From: Luteolibacter sp. SL250
GTDB taxonomy: Bacteria > Verrucomicrobiota > Verrucomicrobiia > Verrucomicrobiales > Akkermansiaceae
NCBI RefSeq assembly: GCF_026625605.1
Contig: NZ_CP113054.1
Coordinates: 4,650,001-4,714,000 of the forward strand
DNA length: 64,000 nt
Reading direction: 5' to 3'
Shown: positions 52,326 to 61,565 of the stretch, one piece after another
Position numbering within the stretch: position 1 is the first letter of the stretch
Layout: each line of letters opens with the position of its first letter
The notes under the pieces: model-generated
Told to the model about the DNA's origin: nothing
Seen by the model: the letters and a program-made list of their open reading frames with translations, nothing else
Database searches by the model: none
Translations under genes and position numbers: made by a program

Positions 52326-53466
52326 TCAATCCTCGTCACCGCCGCCGCCCTTCACACGGACCTTGCCGCGGAGCTTGGCTTCGATGAAGGCGTCGATGTC
52401 CCCGTCCATCACGTCCTGAATGTTTCCGGATTCCTCGCCGGTGCGGAGGTCCAGCACCTTCTGGTAGGGCTGGAAAACATAGGAACGGATCTGGTTGCCC
52501 CAGGAGACGTCGCCCTTTTCGCCGTAGGCACGGTCGGACTCGGCGCGCTGCTTGTCCTCCTCGATGGTGTAGAGCTTCGACTTCAGGATCTCGAACGCCA
52601 GCTCCCGGTTCGCGCCCTGTGAGCGGGCCGCCGTCGAGCGGATGAGGATGCCCGTCGGCAAGTGGCGCAGCAAGACCGCAGTCTCCACCTTGTTGACGTT
52701 CTGGCCACCCTTGCCACCGGAACGGGTGGTGGTGATTTCGATGTCCTTGTCCAGGATCTCGATCTTGATCTCCTTGGAAACCTCCGGGTTCACGTCGATC
52801 GACGCGAACGAGGTGTGGCGTTTCGCCGCGGAGTCGAACGGGGAGATACGCACCAGACGGTGGACGCCCCGCTCGCTCTTGAGGAAGCCGTAGGCGTAGT
52901 CGCCTGTGATCTTGATGGTCGCGGAGCGCAGGCCGGCCTCGTCACCGTCCTGCCAGTCGAGCGTCTCGACGGAGTAGCCCTTCCGCTCCGCCCAGCGGGT
53001 GTACATGCGGTGCAGCATCTGCGCCCAGTCGCAGGCCTCGGTGCCACCCGCACCGGCGGAAATCACGAGGTAGCATGGCGAAATGTCGCTCGGCTGGTTG
53101 AGCAGCGTCAGCAGTTCGTATTCGCGGATGTCCTTCTCGAGCGTCTTCGCGTTCTCGATGGCTTCCTTCGCCATGTCGGCGTCGTCGAATTCCTTCGCAA
53201 GGGAAATGCCTTCAACGATGTCGTTCGAGCGGCTCTCCAGCCTGAGGAAGGCCTCCAGTTTCTTTTTCAGACCGGCGGCCTGGGCGCTGATGGATTTCGC
53301 CTCGTCCGCGTCATTCCAGAACTCCGGGGAGCCCATGGCTTCCTCCAGGGTGTTGATTTTGATTTCGAGGGCAGGGACGTCAAAGATACCTCCTGAGTTT
53401 CGACAGGCGGCTTTTCAGGCCGTCCACATCGAGCGCCAGGAGGTCAGCGGTAGGAAGTGAGGACAT
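52326..53466 (-). CDS. prfB: Peptide chain release factor 2, +1 programmed frameshift
   Basis: Translation starts at the ATG at 53466 and reads 28 codons ([20 protein letters not shown] then LSKLRRYL) to an in-frame TGA at 53382-53380. A +1 shift at CTT-T continues as [21 protein letters not shown] to the end, 379 aa in all. The GGQ motif lies in [14 protein letters not shown], and [14 protein letters not shown] [11 protein letters not shown] follows. RF2 recognises UGA and UAA and releases the polypeptide. The frame alone would give only 336 residues from an internal ATG, which lacks the conserved N-terminus. Confidence 0.95.
53379..53394 (-). promoter_or_regulatory. prfB programmed +1 frameshift site
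   Basis: On the coding strand AGGAGG-TAT-CTT-TGA-C: an internal Shine-Dalgarno (53394-53389), the slippery CTT, and the in-frame TGA with following C, spaced as in E. coli prfB. The TGA is read by RF2 itself, giving autoregulation. Confidence 0.95.
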
Positions 53467-53581
53467 TGCCCCGGGAAGAAATGCCATCCTTCCCCTCCAC
53501 GCAAGCCGGAACGTCCCCGCCCACCACCGATGGTCGAAACCCCGTGACTGCCGGCGGGGAATCTGTCATACGCACGATGCC

Positions 53582-55696
53582 ATGAAACCCAGCATGTTGT
53601 TCCTGATCGTCCCCGCCGCCATCGGACTCGGCTTCATGGCGGGGAGGAGGGATTCCGCTCCGGCTCCAGAGGCGGAGAAAAACACCCGTCCCGCCCGGGA
53701 GACGCGCCACTCCACCCGCACGGCGCGGACCGATCCCTTCGGCGGTCCTTCGTTCTCGGTCGATTCACTGGAAGAAATCCGCCACCTCTTCAGAACCCAA
53801 CGGAACGAGGTGGCTTCCGCCCGGCTCACCCTCGCCATCGAGTCACTTCCGGCGGCGGAGATCCCCCGGATCATGGAACTGGTGCGCGACGACTTCCGCA
53901 ACAACCCGAACAGTTCCGACCAGAGCCGCTGGACGCTCATGTCAGCCCTGTTCGGCAAATGGACGGTGGCGGACCCATCCGCCGCTCTGGAGTTCGTGCA
54001 ATCCTGCAAACAACGCTCGTTCCGCAACTACGCGGCACGGGAGTGCTTTTCCAGCCTGGCCCAGGTGGATCCGGACCGTGCGCTGAGCGAGATGCGTGCC
54101 CTGCCGAAGGGTGAGATGCGTGAGAACGTCGCGCCGGGTGTCATCGCCGCGATCGGCAAGAAGGACCCGGTGGCGGCCTGCGACCTCCTGACGACCGAGC
54201 CTTCCCGCTCCGGCTGGGGGGACTATTACACCCGGGGGATCCTCAGCAACTGGGCGGAGAAAGACCCCGCCGCCGCAGCGGAGCGCCTCAGATCCCTGCC
54301 GGAAGAAATCGCGGGCGAATACTCCGCCGCCGGCGTCGCGGCCACTTGGGCGCGGTCCGATCCGGATTCCGCTCTCGTCTGGGCAAAGACGTTGAAAGGG
54401 GACCGGCGGACGGAAGCCTTCAAGGAGATCTATGCCGCCATCGGCAGGGAGGATCCCGCCGTGGCTTGGGAAAGACTGAAAGGGGAAGCGGGCCATCTGC
54501 GCGGAGCCATTTCCGGCAGGATCCTGGGCGTGGTGGCGGATGAGGATCCCGAAAAGGCCATGACCATGCTGAAATCCATGTCCGTTCCGTCGGAAAAGCG
54601 GATCGCCACCGGAGAGCTGCTGCAGAACCTGGGCTGGTCGGAAACCCGGTTGGCTTTCGAATTGCTGGATCAGGTGGACAACGCCACCACCCGCAGGGAG
54701 CAGTTGGGCAACCTGATGTATTACGCCGCTTGGTCCTCATCGGATCTCCTGAAGGAGCAGACCGCAAAGATGGGTGAACGGGACAAGCTGGAAACCTCCC
54801 CCCAGGTGCTCCGTGGGCTGGTGAAAAGCTCCCCCAAGGCTGCGGAGGAATATTTCCTCTCCCTCCCGGAGTCACAGCGCACCCCGCAATCCCTGCAGAA
54901 CATGATGGGCGAATATGCCTCGAAAGACAGCAAGGCCGCCCTGGACTTCGCGGTCAGCCTGACCAACCCCCAGGAGCAGAACGCCGCCTTCAGCGGGCTG
55001 TTCGGCAAATGGGGCAGGGAAGATCCCGAGTCCGCAGCGGAAGGTTTGAAGAAACTCGCTCCCGGCGAAGGTCGCCTGGCCGCCCTCAACAGCATCGCCA
55101 CATCCTGGGCGCGCAGCGATCCGGAGTCCGCCCACCAATGGGCGGAAAGCCTCTCCGGCGTGGAGCGGGTCCGCGCGCTATCCTCCATCCTCCCCGCACT
55201 CTCGAAGGATGATCCCCTTTCCGCCAGCAGGCAGCTCACCAGCCTGCTGGCCGCGCCGCCGGATGGCATGGCGAAGAATCTCGCCACATCCGCCAGCGGG
55301 CTCGCCGCCACCTGGGCCAAGGATGATCCCAGCTCGGCGGCGACCTGGGCCACGGCTCTTCCCGCCGGCCAGTGGCGTGACGACGGCATCGGCGCGGTGG
55401 CCACCTCCTGGACCCAATATGATGCGGTGGGAGCCTCCCAGTGGATCTCCTCCCTCCCCACCGGCTCCTCCCGGGATGCGGCGGTGAAGCCGCTCGTGCA
55501 ACAAGTGCGCCAGACGGATCCGGCCACCGCATTCACGTGGGCAGCCTCCATTTCAGACCCGCAGGACCGGACGACCCAGATGGGGGAAACCCTGAAATCC
55601 TGGAGAGCCAGCGACCTCGCGGCAGCACGGGCCGCCCTCGATGCAGCCGCCCTGTCCGATGCGGAGCGGACCAAGCTCCAGAAAGAGGTGGAGTGA
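53582..55696 (+). CDS. Long W..DP..A repeat protein, membrane-anchored or secreted
   Basis: A 704-aa protein with an N-terminal hydrophobic segment (MLFLIVPAAIGLGFMAG) and about 18 repeat units of roughly 32-37 residues, each containing a core like WA..DP.SA..WA (for example WARSDPDSALVWA, WGREDPESAAEGL, WAKDDPSSAATWA). This looks like a verrucomicrobial helical-repeat family, likely solenoid-forming and periplasmic. No enzymatic domain. Divergent from prfB; 2 nt from the convergent next gene. Confidence 0.8.
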   Translation: MKPSMLFLIVPAAIGLGFMAGRRDSAPAPEAEKNTRPARETRHSTRTARTDPFGGPSFSVDSLEEIRHLFRTQRNEVASARLTLAIESLPAAEIPRIMELVRDDFRNNPNSSDQSRWTLMSALFGKWTVADPSAALEFVQSCKQRSFRNYAARECFSSLAQVDPDRALSEMRALPKGEMRENVAPGVIAAIGKKDPVAACDLLTTEPSRSGWGDYYTRGILSNWAEKDPAAAAERLRSLPEEIAGEYSAAGVAATWARSDPDSALVWAKTLKGDRRTEAFKEIYAAIGREDPAVAWERLKGEAGHLRGAISGRILGVVADEDPEKAMTMLKSMSVPSEKRIATGELLQNLGWSETRLAFELLDQVDNATTRREQLGNLMYYAAWSSSDLLKEQTAKMGERDKLETSPQVLRGLVKSSPKAAEEYFLSLPESQRTPQSLQNMMGEYASKDSKAALDFAVSLTNPQEQNAAFSGLFGKWGREDPESAAEGLKKLAPGEGRLAALNSIATSWARSDPESAHQWAESLSGVERVRALSSILPALSKDDPLSASRQLTSLLAAPPDGMAKNLATSASGLAATWAKDDPSSAATWATALPAGQWRDDGIGAVATSWTQYDAVGASQWISSLPTGSSRDAAVKPLVQQVRQTDPATAFTWAASISDPQDRTTQMGETLKSWRASDLAAARAALDAAALSDAERTKLQKEVE

Positions 55697-55698
55697 TG

Positions 55699-56478
55699 TC
55701 ACGCGCCCCTGACGGAGATCTTTCCTCCCTTGAGCCAGGTGCGGATCACCCCTGCATCTCCGGTGAAGTTCCCCAGCATCCGCCAGTTGGACTTGCGGAG
55801 GACGTGGGCATCCTCCCTCCCCTCGTCCACCACGCACCACGGAGCGGATCCGGATGAGTGGATGAAACGGAAGCCGTCGTGTTCCACCAGCAGGAACGCC
55901 ACATGGGTATCCAGGCCGACCACGTAGATCCCCTTCGGGATGCGGGAGAGGCCGTCGGCAAATGTCTCATACTCCTCACCCACCGTCAGCGAACATGCCT
56001 CCCTCTTCAGAAAGGTCTGCAGGATGTTGCCAGAGGGCTGCTGCGCCAGCTTGTACCGGTCCACCTGGAATCCGGCATCCCGCAGGACGGTGGAGATGAA
56101 ATAGCCGCAGGCGATCTTGCCTTTCCCGGGTCCATCCGCCGTTCCATCGAAATCCCACGGCGTGCCCAGCCAGCAGCGCATCATGGCGGGCAGGGCCTCC
56201 TCCAGCACGATCCTGGCGTCATGCTCCACGGCCTGCCGTTCCGCAGCGGTCTTCGACCTGGAGTAACGGTCCGCCAGATCCTCCCGCCACCGCTGCAGCT
56301 CCTCCATGAGAACCACGTAGGACCGTGGGTCCGGCACCGGGCGGGGTGCGCCGCCCATTTCCACAGGTGTGACGGCATGATGCCACCACATCCCGACCTC
56401 CTGCCGGAAAAACCAGCCGGCTCCACCTGCCGCCCCCATCAAGGAGACAGCGATCAGAATGACAGCCCAACGGCGCAC
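55699..56478 (-). CDS. NlpC/P60-like or papain-fold secreted protein
   Basis: A 259-aa protein with one N-terminal hydrophobic helix (RRWAVILIAVSLMGAAGGAGW). A candidate catalytic Cys lies in IACGYFISTVLRDAGF and a His in GLDTHVAFLLVEHDGFRFIHSSG, in the order seen in NlpC/P60- or CHAP-like cysteine peptidases; a third polar residue is not certain. Cell-wall peptide hydrolysis is a possibility only. GTG at 56478 is used because AGGATCGG lies upstream; a TTG at 56517 would add 13 residues. Confidence 0.65.
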   Translation of the reverse strand: MRRWAVILIAVSLMGAAGGAGWFFRQEVGMWWHHAVTPVEMGGAPRPVPDPRSYVVLMEELQRWREDLADRYSRSKTAAERQAVEHDARIVLEEALPAMMRCWLGTPWDFDGTADGPGKGKIACGYFISTVLRDAGFQVDRYKLAQQPSGNILQTFLKREACSLTVGEEYETFADGLSRIPKGIYVVGLDTHVAFLLVEHDGFRFIHSSGSAPWCVVDEGREDAHVLRKSNWRMLGNFTGDAGVIRTWLKGGKISVRGA

Positions 56479-56610
56479 GGTCCCGATCCTAAGTGCTTCA
56501 CCTCCCACCGCAAGCAACCAATCGGAGACGCGGCTGCGGGAAATTTATTCATCCGGGATTCCGCAACCTCACCGCTTGCCATCCGCCGCCCGCTCCGGGA
56601 ATTTCCACCC

Positions 56611-57237
56611 ATGACAAAGCAGCAACGTGCGGATCATGTCAGGATGCGCCTGGAAGGTCTGTATCCGGAAACACCGATCCCGCTGGACCACAAGGACCCG
56701 TTCACCCTGCTGGTGGCGGTGCTGCTTTCCGCCCAATGCACGGACGTCCGCGTCAACCAGATCACCCCGGCGCTGTTCGCGCGCGCGGACAACCCGCGGG
56801 ACATGATGCACGTGCCGGTGGATGAAATCCGCGACATCATCCGACCCTGCGGCCTGTCTCCGGCGAAGTCCGCCGCAATCTCCAACCTCTCCCGGATTCT
56901 CGTCGAGAAACACGGCGGGGAGGTCCCCGCCAGCTTTGAGGATCTGGAGGAGCTTCCGGGTGTGGGCCACAAAACCGCATCCGTGGTGATGGCCCAGGCC
57001 TTCGGCGTGCCGGCATTCCCAGTGGACACGCACATCCACCGTCTGGCCACGCGATGGAAGCTCACTCCCGGAAAGAACGTCGTCCAGACGGAGAGGGACC
57101 TCAAGAAGCTCTTCCCCCGGGATTCCTGGAACAAGCTCCATCTCCAGATCATCTTCTACGGCCGGGAGTACTGCACCGCCCGTGGCTGCAACGGAAAAAC
57201 CTGCCCTCTCTGCAGGGAGGTTCTCGCGAAAACTTGA
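56611..57237 (+). CDS. nth: Endonuclease III (DNA glycosylase/AP lyase)
   Basis: A 208-aa base-excision repair enzyme. The helix-hairpin-helix LPGVGHKTASVV holds the catalytic Lys, and VDTHIHR holds the catalytic Asp. It removes oxidised pyrimidines. The C-terminal cysteines are spaced C-x4-C-x4-C-x2-C (YCTARGCNGKTCPLC), not the standard C-x6-C-x2-C-x5-C, so the [4Fe-4S] site may be altered. ATG at 56611 is chosen; the long in-frame extension upstream is non-homologous. Confidence 0.9.
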   Translation: MTKQQRADHVRMRLEGLYPETPIPLDHKDPFTLLVAVLLSAQCTDVRVNQITPALFARADNPRDMMHVPVDEIRDIIRPCGLSPAKSAAISNLSRILVEKHGGEVPASFEDLEELPGVGHKTASVVMAQAFGVPAFPVDTHIHRLATRWKLTPGKNVVQTERDLKKLFPRDSWNKLHLQIIFYGREYCTARGCNGKTCPLCREVLAKT

Positions 57238-57278
57238 ACCTTTCCCCCGCCCAATCCCTCGCCCATCTTCCCCACATC

Positions 57279-58238
57279 ATGAAAGCCCATCTTCTCCTTT
57301 CCTTCTCCGTCATCTCATCCGCATTCGCCCAGGACCCGTCGGTCGAAAAACTGGACCCCGCCCTCGACGCGCTCATCGCCCCGGGCACGAAGGTCGAAGT
57401 CATCACCGAAGGGTTCCGCTGGACCGAAGGCCCGGTCTGGAATGCGGAAACGAGCGAACTGCTGTTCTCCGACATCCCGAACAACGTCATCCACGCGTGG
57501 TCCGACGAGAAGGGCCTGCGGGTTTTCATGAAGCCTTCCGGCTACACCGGCATCTCCGACTACGGCAAGGAAGCCGGATCCAACGGCCTCACCTTTGACA
57601 AGTATGGCCGCCTCTTTCTCGCGGAACACGGGGACCGCCGGATCTCCGTCCTGATGAAGAACGGCGGGAAAATGACGGTCGCGGACCGCTTTGAAGGCAG
57701 GCGGCTGAACAGCCCGAACGACCTGGTGATCCACTCCGGCGGTTCGGTTTATTTCACCGACCCGATCTACGGACTCCCGGAAGGCGAACGCGACATGGCG
57801 CGGGAGCTCCCCTACTGCGGGGTCTTCCGCACCACGTTCGACGGAAAGATCACGCTGATCTCAAAGGATCTCGAACGTCCGAACGGCATCGCGCTGTCCC
57901 ATGACGAGAAGACCCTCTTCGTCGCCAACTCCCACAAGGGCAAGTTCAACGTCTACAGCTTCCCCCTGAAGGAAGACGGCAGCGCCGGGGAGATGACGCT
58001 GTTCTTCGATGCCAACAAGCTCGAGGGCAAAGGCTCCACCGACGGCCTCAAGACGGACGCGGAGGGCAACATCTGGACCACCGGGCCGGGCGGCCTGCTC
58101 ATCGTCTCAAAGGAAGGCAAACTCCTCGGCCGCGTGCTCACCCACCAGCCGACCTCGAACGTCGCTTTCGGTGGCAAGGACGGCAAAACCGTCTTCCTCA
58201 CCGCGAACGACCGCATCATGCGCTTCAAGAGGAAGTAA
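57279..58238 (+). CDS. Exported SMP-30/gluconolactonase-like protein
   Basis: A 319-aa protein with signal peptide (MKAHLLLSFSVISSAFAQ) and a six-bladed SGL propeller: EGFRWTEGPVWNAETSELLFSDIPNN, GSNGLTFDKYGRLFLAEHGDRRI, NSPNDLVIHSGGSVYFTDPIYGL and ERPNGIALSHDEKTLFVANS, which include the metal-ligand Glu/Asn/Asp residues. It would hydrolyse sugar lactones in the periplasm; the substrate is unknown. It starts 41 nt after nth. Confidence 0.9.
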   Translation: MKAHLLLSFSVISSAFAQDPSVEKLDPALDALIAPGTKVEVITEGFRWTEGPVWNAETSELLFSDIPNNVIHAWSDEKGLRVFMKPSGYTGISDYGKEAGSNGLTFDKYGRLFLAEHGDRRISVLMKNGGKMTVADRFEGRRLNSPNDLVIHSGGSVYFTDPIYGLPEGERDMARELPYCGVFRTTFDGKITLISKDLERPNGIALSHDEKTLFVANSHKGKFNVYSFPLKEDGSAGEMTLFFDANKLEGKGSTDGLKTDAEGNIWTTGPGGLLIVSKEGKLLGRVLTHQPTSNVAFGGKDGKTVFLTANDRIMRFKRK

Positions 58239-58328
58239 GGTGCGGTGACGGGTCAATTTCCCGTGCACCTCCCTCTCCGAACCACCTGCAGCACTTTCAT
58301 CTTGTCCGGACTACGGTCATCCCATGTC

Positions 58329-58712
58329 ATGGATGACATGATTCTGAGGAGATCCCTGGGTGTGTTCGCCATCGTCTCGGCGCTCAGCCTCGGAGGCTAC
58401 TTTGTCTGGTACCGTCATCACCAGACTGCCGAAAGGGCGAAGCAAGAGAACCAGGAGCGTCGGGAATCCCAACCACCATTGGTATTCCCGAGCTCCAAGA
58501 ACATAGATGTGGTGTTCAGGTCCGATCCGGAGAAAAATCCGGAGTTTCTCCCTGGCTCGAAAACCGGCCCTTTCCTCAAACCAAAGGATGTGCCGGTCGG
58601 CCCATTGCTCCCACCACAGGATTTCCGCCTCACCCGCGAAACACCCCGCGGGACCCATGAAGCGAGGAAATCTCCGGAAGCGGCGCCAGATCCGGAAGCG
58701 CCCCCGAAATGA
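58329..58712 (+). CDS. Small single-TM protein
   Basis: A 127-aa protein: one N-terminal helix (LGVFAIVSALSLGGYFVWY) and a charged, Pro-rich tail (EAAPDPEAPPK). It is unrecognised. ATG at 58329 gives a normal membrane-anchor start; an ATG at 58338 is possible. It overlaps the hydroxylase gene by 4 nt (ATGA), which supports it being expressed with that gene. Confidence 0.65.
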   Translation: MDDMILRRSLGVFAIVSALSLGGYFVWYRHHQTAERAKQENQERRESQPPLVFPSSKNIDVVFRSDPEKNPEFLPGSKTGPFLKPKDVPVGPLLPPQDFRLTRETPRGTHEARKSPEAAPDPEAPPK

Positions 58713-59515
58713 ATGTCATCCATCTGATCCTCTCCACCGCAGGGAGCCTGCTGTTCCTGGGGCTGATCTTCCGCCCGCTGGAGATGGCATTCCCCGCGAA
58801 GAAGCCGCAGCGTTTTTTCCGCCCGGGATGGGGGACCGATCTCTGCTTCTTTCTCGGCCAATATTTGCTGTGGAGCGGAGTCGTGCTGTGGCTTCTGGGC
58901 CATCTCGGCGGATGGATCAACGGATGGATGCCAGGGGAGTTCCGCGGGATGGTCTCCTCTCAGCCATGGTGGCTGCAGGCGTTCGAGGTCATACTTCTGA
59001 GTGATCTGCTGATCTACTGGGGACACCGCCTCCAGCACCGGGTCCCCTGGTTGTGGAGATTCCATTCGGTCCACCACAGTTCCGAGCACCTGGACTGGCT
59101 GGCCGCGCACCGCGAGCACCCGCTCGACACCGTCTATACGATGGGGCTGATCAACCTTCCGGCGCTGTTGCTCGGGTTCCCCATCGAGACGCTGGCGGCC
59201 TTGGCCGCGTTCCGCGGCTTGTGGGCGATCTACATCCATTCGAACGTGCGCCTCCCGATCGGCCCGCTGCGGTGGTTCATCGGTGCGCCGGAGCTGCACC
59301 ACTGGCATCACCATCGCTCCCGGGACGCGGGCAACTACGCCAACATCTCACCCCTGATGGATATCGTTTTCAGAACCTACCGGTGTCCGGATCACGAGCC
59401 TGAGGCCTTTGGGATCGAGGAGCCCATCTCCGGAAGCTATCCGGGCCAACTGCTCCACCCCTTCCGGCGCACCGGAAAGACCCGGTCGGCGGATGATGGG
59501 AATGAGATGGGCTAG
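58709..59515 (+). CDS. Fatty acid hydroxylase / sterol desaturase superfamily protein
   Basis: A 268-aa membrane di-iron enzyme. The three His boxes are GHRLQHR, HSVHHSSEHLDW and HHWHHHR, set among several hydrophobic helices. It probably hydroxylates or desaturates a lipid or hopanoid-type substrate. It is second in a pair with the small membrane protein, and converges with the TPR gene. Confidence 0.9.
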   Translation: MNVIHLILSTAGSLLFLGLIFRPLEMAFPAKKPQRFFRPGWGTDLCFFLGQYLLWSGVVLWLLGHLGGWINGWMPGEFRGMVSSQPWWLQAFEVILLSDLLIYWGHRLQHRVPWLWRFHSVHHSSEHLDWLAAHREHPLDTVYTMGLINLPALLLGFPIETLAALAAFRGLWAIYIHSNVRLPIGPLRWFIGAPELHHWHHHRSRDAGNYANISPLMDIVFRTYRCPDHEPEAFGIEEPISGSYPGQLLHPFRRTGKTRSADDGNEMG

Positions 59516-59539
59516 GCAGGTCCGTCGGGACGCATGCAG

Positions 59540-61546
59540 CTACTTCCCGTCATCCACCAGCACTTCATCCAGCACGCGCTGAAGTCCAGCCTGGGCCATG
59601 GTGCTGTTGGGGTAGATGTCACCCGCTTTCAGATACCATGCCATGGCGGAACCGGTCTGCTTCGGGGTGCGGTTCTCGAGCTTCCGCGCCTCATCGAGAG
59701 CCTTGGTGAAATCCGCCACTTTCGGCGCGAGCAGTTCCATTTCCCGCCCCAGTTTCGGATCATCCGGAAACTGTTCGCGAAGTTCCGCCAGTTGCTCCCA
59801 GGCGGCGTAGTTCTGCCCCACCTTGCTGAACTCCCCGGCCTTGCTGAGCGCGGTTTCGATCTTCGTCAGATTCGTCACGATCTGGCGGAAGGCATCCTCG
59901 CGCGTCGCGTCCCCCTGGATCGCGGGAGCAAGTTCATACTGCCGCCGGGCGATCTCGCGGTAGTTGCCCTCGGCCAGCAGACGGTCGAAATCATTCCGGG
60001 CCATGGTCATCCCACCGGAACTGTTTACCAGAGCGCTGAATTCCTTCAGCTTCGGGTTGGTCGGCCAGATCTCCGTCGCGGATTTGATTTTTTCCGCCGC
60101 CTTCGTGGAGTCCTTCGCCAGCAGATGGGCCTTTGCCTCTTCGATCGCAAGGTCGGACGCGAGGGTGTAGGCGGCGATGGCGCTGTCCACCTTTGACGAC
60201 GGAAAATCCTTCGCGTTTTCCTTCAACCGCGCCGCGAGCACCTGGGTCTTGGTATAATCCCTCGCCGCGAGCGTCCCGTAGAGTTCATGGAGATCCCGCA
60301 CATACTCGGAAACCTTCCGCTTCTTCTCCAGCGGCAGGGTCGCCAGGGGTGTGAGGAACTCCCCCAGCGCATAGGCCTCCATCAGCCGCTGCGAGGCGGC
60401 GTGCAGTTCCCCCCGGGCGAGCAGAAGGTCGAAGGTTTCGATGTATTTCTGGGCCTCCCGGATCGCCTCGTTCGAGAGCGAATCAAGGGAGGAAACCGTC
60501 GGACTGATCCCCACGGATTCCGAAAAAAGCTTCGATACGTTCGACTTCGAGTCGATGCGCAGCTCGGTATCCCCATCCTTCCAGATCTGGTTGTAGAACC
60601 GCGCGGCCATCAGCACATGCTCATAGCGGCGCTGCATGAACCACTGCACCATGTTCACCTGATACTGCGCCTTTGTCCTCGCGGTCTGCAGTTCGGTCCG
60701 GACGACGTTCTCCCTTTTGAGGGCTTCGATCTCATCGATCCGGCGCAGGGCGTCCTGGTGTTTCAGCGAGTGGATTCCCATGCCCGGAGTGTTCCTCCGC
60801 TGATCCTCACGACCGTCATTCCTGCCGCTGTTTCCTCCGTTGTTCCCGTTATTGTTCCCTCCGTTGTCGTTGTTACCCCCGTTGTTGTTTCCTCCATTGT
60901 TGTTGCCGTTCCCCCGCTGGTTGTTGTTACGGCCACCACCACCAAGCTGGCGTCCGCTTCCCAGAGAATTGTCCCGGTCATTCCTGGCCGCGTAGTCCGC
61001 CTCGGAGATGATCTTCTTTTTCTCATCCTCGATGCTCTTGTTCAGCTTTGTCAGGCCGTTGATGTCCTGCTTCGCAAGCATCGCCATGTAGATGCTCTCC
61101 GCCAGCGAGCTGCAGAGGTTCGCATCCCCGGGATAGGTCGCGGCGGAAGGCAGTTTCTGGAACGCGCCGTAAAGATCGGGACCGCCGGGATGGAATGGCG
61201 AAACCGTGGCCAGGATCTCGTGGATGGTCCTGCGGTAGTCTTCAGCCGCCTCGCTGCTTTCCTCCGGCTGGTTGAGGTATTTCTCGAACCGGGCCTTCAA
61301 CAGGGCGTTGTCCCCCAGCGGAATGGCCACGCCACCGACGGTGATGGTCGAAAGCGAGGGATCCAGGATTGGCAGATCCTGACCCAGCGTGCCGCCCGGA
61401 GGATTCGAGGCGGAGGTGCCGCCGTCAGCCGGTGCCGCCGCAGGAGAAGCGGGTGGCGCCACCGGGGTCTCTCCTGCAGGCGGTGTGTAGACCTGCGCGC
61501 ATGCATACCCGGTGATGAGGAGCGGAAGGAAGGTGCGGAATTTCAT
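59540..61546 (-). CDS. Exported TPR-like protein with Asn/Gly tract
   Basis: A 668-aa protein with a signal peptide (MKFRTFLPLLITGYACAQ), a Pro/Ala linker, an Asn/Gly-rich segment at 202-245 and a long helical half with TPR-like pairs (HLLAKDSTKAAEKIKSATEIWPTNPKL). It is probably periplasmic. There is no catalytic motif. Gene order places it downstream of a small membrane protein and an ABC transporter on the same strand. Confidence 0.75.
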   Translation of the reverse strand: MKFRTFLPLLITGYACAQVYTPPAGETPVAPPASPAAAPADGGTSASNPPGGTLGQDLPILDPSLSTITVGGVAIPLGDNALLKARFEKYLNQPEESSEAAEDYRRTIHEILATVSPFHPGGPDLYGAFQKLPSAATYPGDANLCSSLAESIYMAMLAKQDINGLTKLNKSIEDEKKKIISEADYAARNDRDNSLGSGRQLGGGGRNNNQRGNGNNNGGNNNGGNNDNGGNNNGNNGGNSGRNDGREDQRRNTPGMGIHSLKHQDALRRIDEIEALKRENVVRTELQTARTKAQYQVNMVQWFMQRRYEHVLMAARFYNQIWKDGDTELRIDSKSNVSKLFSESVGISPTVSSLDSLSNEAIREAQKYIETFDLLLARGELHAASQRLMEAYALGEFLTPLATLPLEKKRKVSEYVRDLHELYGTLAARDYTKTQVLAARLKENAKDFPSSKVDSAIAAYTLASDLAIEEAKAHLLAKDSTKAAEKIKSATEIWPTNPKLKEFSALVNSSGGMTMARNDFDRLLAEGNYREIARRQYELAPAIQGDATREDAFRQIVTNLTKIETALSKAGEFSKVGQNYAAWEQLAELREQFPDDPKLGREMELLAPKVADFTKALDEARKLENRTPKQTGSAMAWYLKAGDIYPNSTMAQAGLQRVLDEVLVDDGK
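60812..60943 (-). repeat. Low-complexity Asn/Gly-coding tract
   Basis: About 44 codons alternate AAC/AAT with GGA/GGG, giving short imperfect repeats such as NNNGGNNNGGNN. It is unlike the rest of the gene and prone to length change by slippage. Confidence 0.7.
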
Positions 61547-61565
61547 CGGTCACTGGGGTATGGGT

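Noticed and set aside
60812..60943. CRISPR-like or tandem DNA repeat array
   Set aside because: The repeats are irregular codon-level Asn/Gly repeats inside an open reading frame, without spacers.
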